A stretch of DNA of 64,000 bases. Origin: Pontederia crassipes. Taxonomy: Eukaryota; Streptophyta; Magnoliopsida; Commelinales; Pontederiaceae. The notes beneath the pieces are model-generated. The model saw only the letters and a list, made by a program, of their open reading frames with translations, was not told where the DNA came from and ran no database searches. Where the stretch lies: NCBI GenBank assembly GCA_030549335.1, contig CM060190.1:69888118-69952117 (forward strand), read 5' to 3'. The translations under genes and the position numbers were made by a program. How positions within the stretch are numbered: position 1 is the stretch's first letter; the number at the start of each line of letters is the position of its first letter. This document shows positions 11,098-22,220 of this stretch, piece after piece.

Positions 11098-12302
11098 CAT
11101 AAAAAATGGGTAAATTACATTAAATATCCTCCAACTTTGACGGTTTCCAATGCTACCCTCCAAATTTACTTTGTAACAAGATTACCCCCATATTTTAACT
11201 TATTTCACGGAATGCATTTTTCACCATTGATTGCCCATTTCCCGATTGTCCAACTGACGTGACGACGTTCTCTTTCCACCACGTAGGCAATCGTGACGTG
11301 ACGTCGTCACGCAAATTGCCCTTCACATCATCAAATTATTAAAAATAATAAAACTTTAAAAATTAAAAAAGGAGAGGCAACCTCTCGAATCACCTATTGG
11401 CAATCGGAGGGAGAAGACAAGGGGACAGCCGCCCCCACCCCTCTCCTCTCCGGCGCCGAAGAAGAGAGAGGGAAGGGGGCGCCGCCCCTTCCCCCTCCCC
11501 CACGCGCGTTAGGAGGGGGCGCCGCCCTTCCCCCTCTCTTCTTCGACGAGGCGGGGACCCTCTCCGCGCGCGTGCAGAGGAGGGTGCAGCCGCCTCCTCC
11601 CCCTCTCCTCTTCAACAACGGAGAGGAGACGGGGAGAAGGGCCAGGGCCCCTCACCGCGCGTGCAGAGGAGGGAGCGCCGCCCCTTCTTCCCTCTCTTCT
11701 CCGACGAGAGGGGGAGGCCACCCCCTCTCAGAGGGGGTGGCCGCCCCCTCTCGTCGGAGAAGAGAGGGAAGAAGGGGCGGCGCTCCCTCCTCTCTGACGA
11801 TGGACAAGAGCGGGGGGAAGGGCGGGGCCCCCTCCTCGTGCGCAGAGATGGGAGCGCCGCCCTTTCCCCCTCTCCTTTCCATCGAAGAAGAAGAGAGGGA
11901 TGGAGCCGGGGCCCATCGGAGAAGAGAGGGGAGAAGGGGCGGGTCCCCCTCCCCGCGCGCGCAGAGGAGGGGGCGCTGCCCCCTCCCTTGCGTTGTCTTG
12001 TCGGTGCCGAACTTGCGCCCCCCTCTGCACGCCGATGAGGCAGCACAGGGGAGAGCGCCCTCGACATATGTAAGACCCTTCATTTTTTATTTATATAATG
12101 ATGCCACTCGGACTATTGCTTATGTCGCGTGGATGCCACATCAACAGACTACCGAAAAATCATCGATAATAGATAAAAAGGATAGTTGGTGAAACAAGTT
12201 AAAAGATATAGTGTAGTGTTGTTAGAAAGTAAAGTTTGAGAATATCGCTGAAAAAATATCCAAAGTCGACGGGTAGTTAGTGTAATTTACTCCATAAAAA
12301 AT
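11098..12302. mobile_element. MULE-like foldback element with GC-rich palindromic core
   Basis: The element (11108-12292) is bounded by inverted ends GGGTAAATTAC and GTAATTTACTC and flanked by the 10-bp direct repeat CATAAAAAAT (11098-11107 and 12293-12302). A 9-10 bp duplication fits Mutator-like transposition. The arms of ~200 bp are diverged inverted copies. The core (11400-12060) is extremely GC-rich, made of diverged repeats of phrases such as GGAGCGCCGCCCC and CTCTTCTCCGACGAG, and folds back on itself around 11732 in a nearly perfect palindrome of about 65 bp per arm. Long open frames across the core on both strands are by-products of stop-poor GC-rich sequence; no transposase is present. 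Mobility would have required enzyme supplied elsewhere. Confidence 0.75.
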
Positions 12303-12713
12303 AGAAATATTTTTTAGTTGATCTATATTTAAAATATAATATTTTCCATATTAATATTTATAAAAAATGCACCCATGAATGAAGGATCCTACGTCCGCCC
12401 TTGTTTGTGTGTTTAACATTAATGAATCAAGACTTCGAATTTGGTAATATAATGTCATGAATTAGTCGCATAGACATATCATTGTTTTAAAATGTAAATT
12501 GTATATTTGATAGTTAAAGTAATAAAATGAATTTCAATAAAGTATATATATATTTATATATACATACATCGGGCTTGTACGTATTGTTCTGAGGTTTATG
12601 TTATGTTCAGTAAACAACTTATACGACTCGGTGTGTGTGGTTATTTTTAAACATAACTAATTTATGTACAAATATAATTATTGTTAGCAAGTTATAATAT
12701 TTGATATAAAAAA
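12303..12713. other. AT-rich DNA partly homologous to 9048-9200
   Basis: No gene. From 12611 the sequence repeats the block seen at 9048 (AACTTATACGACTCGGTGTG and onward), so a dispersed repeat is present on both sides of the foldback element. Confidence 0.5.
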
Positions 12714-13860
12714 GATGATATTTTTCTAAAATATTTTCAATAACTACCGTATCTATAAAAACTGAATTTTAAAAATAAGACCAGACCAATTTTCTCGTTT
12801 CAACTTTTTTTCATTTAACGACATCCAATTAGAATTTATTTTAGTTTCATATTAACCGTTTTGGTTGTAGCCTTTTTTTCAACCATTTCATTCAAGAATT
12901 AGATTGTCAATAAAAAATTATGGGATATTGTATAATTGAAAAAGTGATAAAAAATCATAAAAAGATTTACAAATGTGAGAGAAAGTTCTAAAAGGGATAT
13001 GGAAAAGATAAGAATTTAAATGTAGAAAATATATGAAAGGTCATCAATACGAGGAAATGGAAAAAATAACATGTATTAAGAAGATAATAAAAGAAAAGGT
13101 AAATATAAAAGGAAAGGGAAGGCAATAAAATTTTGGAAACAAATAGTTTCTTTGTTTCTTGTTTATATGATGATAATTTGATGGAAATTTTATTTTAATA
13201 TATTTTTTGTATCAAAATTCAGTTGGCAATTTTTTGTTGACTGATTATATATCATAACTAATTGACCAAAGAATCTCAAAAACTATTTATGCTGTTTATT
13301 TTGAATAATTTGAATGATTTGTTACTGTTTTCATAACACCCAAATCGATGAGAATGGAGTCGGATTTGATTTAATATGGATGGGTCCATTATATTTCGAA
13401 TATATGTCAAAAATTGATTTTTAATGATTTACAATATTTGCTACATTTTTTCTAGTTTGTATAACATTTAAAAATAAGGTTTTTATTTCAAAATATATTT
13501 TTCTTTACTATTAAAATATTCACTTTAACAAAACAAAATTCAAAGAGCTTTTGTTATTTTTAATGAAAATTAGATATGAAATAAAATGATTTTATCATTA
13601 TCATTTTTTAGCATAAGAAAAAAAATACCTAATGAATTTAAATTTTTTCTAATAGAAAAATATATAAATTTTAATCTTGACACAAATTATATATTAAAAG
13701 AACAACTTCAAATCAGAAAAGACTAACAGTGTCATATGACAGTATTCAAAACTTTTTGTTAGCGAATAAAAAATAAGATGAAAATAAAATAGTAAATACA
13801 TTAAAGATATCTATTATGTTTTTTTTCATTTTTTATATATTCATAAATTGTTACAATAAA
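12714..13860 (+). repeat. Tandem duplication, copy 1 (about 1.15 kb)
   Basis: This unit starts GATGATATTTTTCTAAAATA and ends TTGTTACAATAAA. The unit that follows immediately begins with the same phrase and carries the same landmarks in order: AACACCCAAATCGA, TTGATTTAATATGGATG, TATTTCGAATATATGTCA, and GACAACTTCAAATCAGAAAA or its equivalent. It is noncoding. Confidence 0.85.
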
Positions 13861-14977
13861 GATGATATTTTTCTAAAATATTTTCAATAACTACCGTGTC
13901 TTTAAAAACTGAATTTTAAAAATAAAACCAAACCAATTTTCTCGTTTCAATTTTTTCCATTTATCTACATCCAATTAGAATTTATTTTAGTTTCATATTA
14001 ACCATTTTGATTATAGCCATTTTTTCAATCATTTCGTTCAAGAATTAGATTGTCAATAAAAAAATATGGGATATTGTATAATGGAACAAGAAAGTGATAA
14101 AAAATCACCAAAAGATTTACAAATGTAAGAGAAAGTTCTAAAAGGGATATGGAAAAGATAAGAATTTAAATGTAGAAAATAAACGTAGAAAATATATGAG
14201 GAAATGGAAAAAATGACATGTATTAAGAAGATAATAAAAGGAAAGGGAATACAATAAAATTTTGGAATCAAATAGTTTCTTTGTTTCTTGTTTATATGAT
14301 GATAATTTGATGGAAATTTTATTTTAATATATTTTTTGTATTGGAATTTAGTTAGTATTTTTTTGTTGACTGATTATATATCATAACTAATTGACCAAAA
14401 AATCTCAAAAACTATTTATGCTGTTTATTTTGATTATTTTGAATAATTTGTTACTGTTTTCCATAACACCCAAATCGACGAGAATCAGAGTTGGATTTGA
14501 TTTAATATGGATGAGTCCATTATATTTCGAATATATGTCAAAATTGATTTTTTATGATTTACAATATTTGCTACATTTTTTTCTAGTTTGTATAACATTT
14601 AAAAATAAGATTTTTTCTTCAAAATATATTTTGATTTACTCTTAAAATATTTAGTTTAGCAAAACAAAATTCGAAGTGCTTTTGTTATTTTTAATAAAAA
14701 TTATATATGAAATAAAGTGATTTTATCATTATTATTTTTTAGCATAAGAAAAAAAATACCTAATGAATTTGAAATTGTTCAAATAGAAAAATATATAAAT
14801 TTTAATCTTGACACAAATTATAGATTGAAAGGACAACTTCAAATCAGAAAAGACTAAACCGCCAGGACTTTTTGTTAGCGAATAAAAAATAAGATGAAAA
14901 TAAAACAGTAAATACATTAAAAAGATATCTATTATGTTTTTTTCATTTTTTATATATTCATAATTTGTTACAATAAA
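13861..14977 (+). repeat. Tandem duplication, copy 2
   Basis: Direct, head-to-tail second copy of the preceding unit, slightly shorter because of small deletions (for example around 14190, where the GGTCATCAATACGAGG segment of copy 1 is lost, and near 14863). Divergence of a few percent by eye suggests an old but not ancient event. No open frame is conserved between the copies. Confidence 0.85.
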
Positions 14978-15160
14978 CAAGTCATTTTGAAGAAATACAG
15001 ATATACATATAATATATATATTATCAGAATATATGATTAAGTAAATAAACTTGTTATTTTCTATTCATTATTAGAATATATTATTTTTTTAAAATATGTT
15101 ATTAGGGTTTGTTAGCCATTGAAGATAGAAGAAAACAAACTAATCCTTTCAACAAACAGA
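14978..15160. other. Upstream flank of NBR1
   Basis: AT-rich sequence between the tandem duplication and the proposed NBR1 promoter. No further feature seen. Confidence 0.4.
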
Positions 15161-15161
15161 A

Positions 15162-15169
15162 CTATAAAT
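15162..15169 (+). promoter_or_regulatory. Candidate TATA box of NBR1
   Basis: CTATAAAT lies 66 bp before the proposed NBR1 start codon, followed by a pyrimidine-rich leader, the usual arrangement for a plant core promoter. It would give a 5' UTR of only about 35-45 nt. A transcription start further upstream cannot be excluded. Confidence 0.4.
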
Positions 15170-15234
15170 TTGCTTCTCCCCCCCATAAGCTCTCATCCCT
15201 CTGAGTTCTCTTATTCTAGTCTACGTTGCTTTCT

Positions 15235-18200
15235 ATGGACATGGAATCATCACTCGTGGTTAAGGTATCGCTCTCTTGAGCGTGCAAGTTTTGTTATTTT
15301 CGATTGCAAAGGTATAATTGTATCGATCGATTCTTGGTGTTTTACGCGACCTGAATAATTTGAGATAGCGTCGTGTAGTTGTCGGGAGTAAAATCTCATC
15401 AATGAACTCAAAGATTCATAGAACTGGTACAATAAAAGTACATAAGAATAAACTCAGATCCTCTTCTTTCGATCGACATAACATCTTTTTTATATATTTC
15501 TCATTGTTTTTAGCTTTCACAGTTTTGAATACGGTAGCATTCAAGTCCATCTTAAAGTTTTCGTTATAGCGGAGAACTGAACTCTTGATTTCTTTTTATT
15601 AAAAGGTGCTATTGAGTTCTTCATGGCTTTTTTTTTTTTTTTGTTTACGCTCGCGATGGCGAATTGAGATTTTTTTTGTGACCTTGCGAAAAAGTTGTAA
15701 TCTTTTTCTACTGTTTTTGTTGCATATAGATTCGAATTGAGATTGAAGTTTTCCCCTCTGAATTTTGATCGAAAATAGCTATCAGTTGATCGCGTTTCTC
15801 CAGAACAATTTATGGCTGCCTCCCTTCCTCCCTCTTTTACTTGCCTTCCGGAGTGCTCAATGTGTCCCCGTACGCACCCTGCTTTCGATCGTTGCTCTGA
15901 TTGCTTCCACTCGATCTTTTCAGGTGAAGTATGGCGACGTGCTGAAGAGATTTCGCGCCGGTTCCCTCGACCTGCGTGTCCTCAGAAGAACGATCATTAT
16001 TCTCTTCAAGTTCAGGATCAATGCCGATCTGATCCTCAGCTATGTGGACGAAGATGGAGACTTCGTATCGCTGGACGATGATTCTGAGCTGCTGGATGCC
16101 GTCGTTACCCAGAATCTGAATCCTCTCAGAATTAATGTCGAGCTGAGAGACGACATTGCCACAGATGCTGCTGCCGTGCTTGATTTACTCAGCATCGCAA
16201 GTGCATCACCACAGCGGCCAGATGATATCAAGCCAATTACAACAGATGCAGCACTGATGAATCCCTGGAAGGCCAGTCCCTTTTATGGATTTCTTCGGGA
16301 TCTGCCACCCCCAGCGCCTGAATTGGGGCAGTACCCTGCGACCGGTCTCTACTCGAATGCTCCTCGATCGGCACCACCACCGCATGCTCCGCTTACTGCA
16401 GCTCCACTTCATGTTCCTGTTCCGGAAGCAATATCCCCTGCCAGAGAGCTTCCCCGCAGTGACTGCGCAGCAGGTGGCGGGGCATCTCCAGGCCATGCCC
16501 ATGCAAGAGAGGAACTGAGGCCTTCAAGATCTCGCCTTGGGAGGCAGTTGAGGTTTTTGAACGCCAGCCGTGATGGAGCCGGCCTGATGAATTTAGCTGC
16601 TTTGAAATCTCCTGCCCCGTCAAATTCATTAGGGTATTCACCTGACGGTGCCGGCAAACTGCCATACGCCTGGGGTAGCAATAGAAGTGTGGCCTCCGAT
16701 AACAGAGATTATGTTGCTGCTACTATTGCTGGAAGATTAAAAGGTTACAATGACTGGTTGCACCAGACTTATTCGTGTGATGGCTGTGGAATGTTCCCAA
16801 TCATTGGGCCAAAATATAAGTCTCCAATGTAAGCGATGAACCCTTTCTGTGCCTCCGTGAAATTTATAGAACAATCGCAATGTTTCACAATTGCCTTATC
16901 TCATCTTCTTTCCGGTTTTCGCCATTGCAGGAACGCTGACCGCGTTTTGTGTAGCACTTGCTTCTCTCTGAAGTCTGATGAAGCTGCTTATGCCGACATC
17001 AAGGGAAAACGTTACGTAGGTTCCAATACCGAATTGTTCTCATCAATGTGACTCAAAACTATTTCTATCCATCTGTATATTGTCACAACTTTTGCTTCTT
17101 ACAGGACCAGAGTTTTGGGCAGAAGATGCCTTCACGCTTCCATGATTATGAGGCCATACTGTCCAAACGTATGCAGCTTGAAAGTTGCTTTATCAGAGAT
17201 GTCACTATCTTAGATGACACTGTAATGCCTCCTTCGACTCCATTCACTAAGATATGGAGGATGCGAAACAATGGTTCTGTTGCATGGCCCTGTGGCACAC
17301 AACTTGTATGCGTTGGAGGAGATCGAATTATGAAGAGACGCCGAGCTCGGTTGCAGGTTAAACTTGGCATCTTTTCCTTTTAATTTGAAAAGAGTTGAAT
17401 GCAATGGTGATCACAAATTTATCAGTAGATGGGTTTATTCATAAACTTGTGATGTGGAGCTTTAACAAATTTTCTTCTGCAGATTCCTCTGGTCGGCTTG
17501 CAAGCTAATGAGGAAATCGACATTGCCGTGGATTTTGTCTCCCCGGCAAATCCTGGTAGGTATCTCTCAGTCTGGAAATTGGCCTCACCTTTTGGACAAC
17601 GATTTGGTCAGCGAGTTCGGGTTCTCATCCAGGTCTCTCTTGAACTACATTGAAGTGATTAATTTCGCCATATCATTTATATCTCTTTCTCGTTTTCTTT
17701 TTGTTTTTCAAAAAATCATGAATCCTCATACCTTTTTGTTATATGTCAATACATTTTGTTAGGTTGACATCCCATATTCCTCTCTTAGCGATATCAATTT
17801 GAATCTACCACCTGAAGGCAGCTTTACTGATGAGTTCGGAGTCATAGATGCGAATGCTGAACCCCTTGATGAAAATGTTGAAGAATTTGACAATCAAGTC
17901 ACTGATGGTAATGTGAATGTTGTTGAGCCATTCGACGATCAGGTCCAAGCCGGCACCGGAGATGTCGATCCATTTGACAATCAAGCCACTGATGGTAATG
18001 CGAACGTTGAGCCAATCGACGATCAGGTCCAAGCCGGCACCGGAGATGTTGAGCCATTTGACAATCAAGTTGGTAATGCGAATGTTGAACCATTGGACGA
18101 AAAGGTCCAAGCCGGCACCGGAGATATTGAGGCATTTGACAATCAAGTCACTGATGGTAATGCAAACGTTGAGCAATTCAACTATCAGGCGCAAGCCGGC

Positions 18201-18811
18201 ACCGGAGATGTTGAGGCATTTGACAAACAAGTAACTGATGGTGAAGCAAACGTTGAGCCATTCGGCGATGAGTTCCAAGCCGACAGGGGAGATGTTGAGC
18301 CACTTGACAATGAGATGTCACATGATCATATTGCAGATCCTGATACCAAAATGGCTGCTTCAAAGCCTACATCTACACCTGGAGCATCGTTAACATCTGA
18401 TGAGCCACCAGTCTCCAGAGCTGAAGCTTTCGAAGAAGTGGAGAATACTCTGCTGAAGGAGCTTGAAGACATGGGATTTGAGCAGATTAAGCTGAACAAG
18501 AAGTTTCTCAAGCTAAATGATTACGACATTGAACGATCTGTGGATGATCTCTGCTGTTTTACAGAGTGGGATCTCCTCCTCGAGGAGTTGGATGAAATGG
18601 TAAGCCCTGTCGACTTGCCCCATGCATCTCATCCTTAGTAGTTAGTACCTCCAAATCGATATCAAACGTCTATCTGGTTTCTTGTGCTGTGTAGGGGTTT
18701 GATGATGTGTCCAAGAATAAGGATCTGCTGCGGAAAACTGGTGGAAGCATTACCCAAGTTGTCATGGATCTGCTTTCCATGGGGAACAAGGAAGAGGATG
18801 CAAGCAAGTGA
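15235..18811 (+). CDS. NBR1: NBR1-type selective autophagy receptor (seven exons)
   Basis: Exons 15235-15264, 15924-16828, 16931-17015, 17105-17356, 17483-17632, 17763-18599 and 18695-18811 join in frame to 791 aa. The start gives MDMESSLVVK, which runs directly into VKYGDVLKRFRAG, the PB1 domain (residues ~8-90; acidic motif DEDGDFVSLDDDSEL). Next come a ZZ zinc finger (~292-335; YSCDGCGMFP and LCSTCF), the four-tryptophan/NBR1 domain (~341-474; IWRMRNNGSVAWPCG and NPGRYLSVWKLASPFGQRFG), an acidic repeat tract (~507-660), and two C-terminal UBA domains (~697-741 and ~750-790). The ATG8-interacting motif WDLL (18567-18578) sits between the UBAs, in the same place as WDPI of Arabidopsis NBR1. 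The protein links ubiquitinated cargo to autophagosomes. The 279-codon exon 6 with 28-residue repeats is unusual. Confidence 0.95.
17875..18316 (+). repeat. In-frame 84-bp tandem repeats within NBR1 exon 6
   Basis: About five 28-codon units encode variants of DVEPFDNQVTDGNANVEP followed by DDQVQAGTG. Unit starts are near 17959, 18042, 18120, 18204 and 18288; the unit at 18042 is 78 bp after loss of two codons. All length changes are multiples of three, so the frame is kept. The tract is acidic and predicted disordered, between the FW domain and the UBA region. Confidence 0.9.
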
Positions 18812-18907
18812 ATTCGTAGGCAGTGTGATGGGCTGAAGAACAGAATCTACTATTATGAACTCTTTCTAATGACCGAAAGTATCACCGGCATGATACTTCT
18901 CTTAGTT

Positions 18908-18992
<85 letters not shown>
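18908..18992. repeat. (CT)n microsatellite downstream of NBR1
   Basis: About 42 CT units, just 97 bp past the NBR1 stop codon and so probably within or close to its 3' UTR. Confidence 0.97.
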
Positions 18993-18999
<7 letters not shown>

Positions 19000-21522
19000 A
19001 TAGACAAACTATAGATCTAGTAGTTTGTGTAGTGGTTATTCACCTAATTTTCTTCTTGCTGTTGATTCTATGCTAGTGAAAACTTATTGGTCATGTTTGC
19101 ATTACAAGGCATATTTAAGACTAGTTAGCTACGTAAAACTTTTAGCTATTCTTGTCCATGCATGGCTGTTGCATGCATACTTAAAATCGCGGCCGTACGT
19201 GCGTGCATGCACGTTAGATATGCTACATCGTCGAGTGGTATATGAAATCAGAGAGATAATTTTAGTAGTTCTCGTTTAATTGATTTGATGCCGGATTTGA
19301 CCTTGTAGAGCACATAACCACCCTCGCATGCACAACATGCAAATTTATTTATTTTATGTTTTTTTTTTCCATGGCTTTTTAAAATCAATAGCATAGTTGT
19401 ATTCATATTTACTGGCGGTGTCCCTCTCGAAAAATATTTAGTGGTGGTGATTTGATGAACATAAACAAGTAATTTCAAGACTTATTCATTAACAAATACC
19501 TTAATTAATTTGCAAAGTATATTTACTTGTTGGCTCCCAAAGATTCGTTTTAAGACCATACATCTTTTAATTTGCACGGTAAAACGATTCTAGGGACTGT
19601 AGAAGGAAAAGTGACATGCATAGTTGCATACATCAACAAAAACGCATATTTTTATCAGTAATTTCAAAATGTGAATCACTTGTCAGTCTAGTTTGATTTA
19701 ATAAGAAATCATCATTAAAAATCAGATCAATCCGAGCAAATCAGATTGAGCCGAAAAATTGGTTTATTCCGGTTTTCTTTGAAAAAAATTTAAATATAGT
19801 GAAAATATGAACAGAAGTTGAAATGGGAGAAAAATAAGAAAGAAATATACAATGAAAGGTGAATTCATAATAGGAAATTAGTAATAAGGAAGGTTAATTT
19901 GAATTAGTGATAAATCAGAATAGATATTTAATGATATGAAAAAAGTCAATTAGAAATCGAGTAGGAAAATTAATTTGAAAAAGGTGGATGAAAGATAAAG
20001 AAAAAAAAAAGAAAGAAATAGTAGAGAGAAAAAAACTTCATTTCAAAAGCCATGTTTTTAGGTAATTTTAAAGCAGATTAGTTGGTGTGATCGGTTCAAT
20101 CGTAAATTAGTTATTGATCTGGTTTAGTTTAGCAAGAAAGCTAATTTAAAAAAATAAATATGATTCGATCTGGTTTCTTGTGGGTTTAAATATCGTGAAA
20201 ATATGAAAAATAATAGAAAATAAGAAAAATATGATAAGAAAGGAAGATGCAGAAATGAAATGGGAGAAAAATAGGAAAGAAATATATTATGAAAGATGAA
20301 TTTATAATAGTAAATTACTATTAAGGAAGGTTAATTTAAATTATTGGTGAATTAGAATAGGAAATCAGTGATATGGAAAGTCAATTGAAGAAAAAATTAA
20401 TTTGAAATGCGTAGACGAAAGATAGGGGAAAAAGTAAGGGATGAAATTTAAAATGGAAAAACTGTTATAAAATATTTTTAAACAAGAAATTTTTAAATTT
20501 AAATTATTACAAATATTATTATTTAAAAATAAAACAGTTTATTAATATATATATTTAATGTCAACTAACAGGATATTATTTAGTTTTTATAATTTTTTAC
20601 ACATTCATTTAATATTATATCTTATAGTATCCATATAAAAATAAATAGAAATCTAAGAAGGTTGTTGGTGGATTACCGATTTAATTAATCAATAATTGAG
20701 ATCACCCACTTAATAAGTAGATTATCACCTACTTAAATTGTCAATAATATAACATTATAATATTTGATAAGTAATGATAATTTAAATAATAGTCAAAACA
20801 ATTAGAGAACAAATTATCAAAAGATTCTTAAAAATTACTTTAGATTTTAATCACATCTTTTTATAACTAAACAAAGCAAAAATAAAAAAAAAAAGTGAAT
20901 ATAGATAAAAAAACAAAAGATGAACTAAAATTAAGAGTTGTTTGTAAAAAAATTCAAATGATAAAGAAAATGAAGTTAAATGATATTTATTTATTAATAA
21001 AATATTTAAAATTCAAAATGTATTTTAATTGATAATTTGAAAAGTCACATTTTGTGATAATTAAAATGTCAAACGAGATAATATGATAAGACATTTTAAA
21101 TGAAATAATTAATAATATATCTACATTGCCTCAAACCATGAGGGAAATTTGTTTTATATTTTTCCGCAACTAATCGAGTTTACCCATTGATAACATCTTG
21201 ATATAGTATATGTTAATAGTGCATCACAAATTTATAAAACACTGTATTTTGTATCATATGTAGGGTTTTTGTGACCTTTTTCTAAAATGCACTAGATTTT
21301 TATGGTAACTATTATTTTTTTCCTGATGTATTAATTTTTTTTTTTTTGAAACGATTTTGTGATGTATTATTATCCTCAAGCAGTTGAACGGGATGACAAT
21401 TTCATTGAGACCGACTAGTTTCGGCACAGCTGCAATACATGCAAATGATATTTCTAGAACTAAAAACAAGGATGATCAAAAGTTACGTTATTAGACAAAG
21501 CTTCTTCCGGCATCAAGTCAAA
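18993..21522. other. AT-rich intergenic DNA with a diverged direct duplication
   Basis: No gene is supported. Two blocks of about 200 bp (around 19800-20030 and 20236-20450, offset ~436 bp) share the phrases GAAATGGGAGAAAAATA, GGAAGGTTAATTT and GAAAGATGAATT-type words in the same order, so an internal duplication is present. The remainder is AT-rich with no recognisable coding sequence. Confidence 0.5.
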
Positions 21523-21914
21523 CCCCCAACATCAATAATACAACAACAACAACAAAGCCTTATCCCACTAGGTGGGGTCGGCTACATGGATCATACGACG
21601 CCATTCCGCTCTATTAGTAACCAAGCCTTTCGGTATATTATTCACCAATAGATCTTGCTCTATTAGTTCGCCAAGTGTCCGCCTTGACCTCCCTCTCCCT
21701 CTTTTAATCGGACTCCAAATTATTTGATCTACTCTTCTTACTGGCGCATCTAATGGTCTTCTCTGAACATGACCAAATCATCTCAAACGATTCTCTACCA
21801 TTTTCTCACTAATAGGAGCCACTCCGACTCGTTCACGTATATGGTCATTCCTAATCTTATCTAATCTTGTATGACCACATATCCATCTCAACATCCTCCC
21901 CCAACATCAACAAT
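21523..21914 (-). mobile_element. 5'-truncated RTE LINE fragment with TSD
   Basis: The body (21540-21897) is the reverse complement of the RTE 3' end: a TTG-repeat tail (read here as CAA units), then CCTTATCCCACTAGGTGGGG, then sequence coding for the same terminal polyprotein segment as the copy at 4162-4914 (from about MRMLRWM to the stop). Flanks are CCCCCAACATCAATAAT (21523-21539) and CCCCCAACATCAACAAT (21898-21914), a 17-bp duplication with one mismatch. The match to the kinase-intron copy is very close, so both derive from the same or sister source elements. Confidence 0.9.
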
Positions 21915-22220
21915 GTGAAAAAAAATTTAGAAAAGAATAGGTCCACATAACTAGGAAGCCATACAATGACAAAAGAATAAGACAGCTGCTATTTTCACTT
22001 AAATCATAATATACAGAAAATTTCCAACATCTGCATTTATCTCAAGCAATTGAAGATCCAGAACGTGTTAATATGTACAGCCATTTCTCATGAAGTCGAG
22101 CCCACTAATTTCATCTCACTATGTTATCCTTTCCATGGACATTGATGAATCTTAGCATGACTGGACAATGTAAACAAGTTCTAAGCAGAGACAGATCCGA
22201 AGAAACAGTTACCACCTTCT

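Noticed and set aside
11397-12192. Several overlapping arginine/proline-rich frames of 100-213 codons on both strands
   Set aside because: They lie in the stop-poor GC-rich core of a foldback element; codon patterns follow the nucleotide repeat and no family is recognisable.
15765-15923. Upstream extension of the NBR1 PB1 frame as coding
   Set aside because: The extension runs through a polypyrimidine-AG acceptor at 15923; a separate exon at 15235-15264 ending VVK supplies the correct PB1 beginning in phase.
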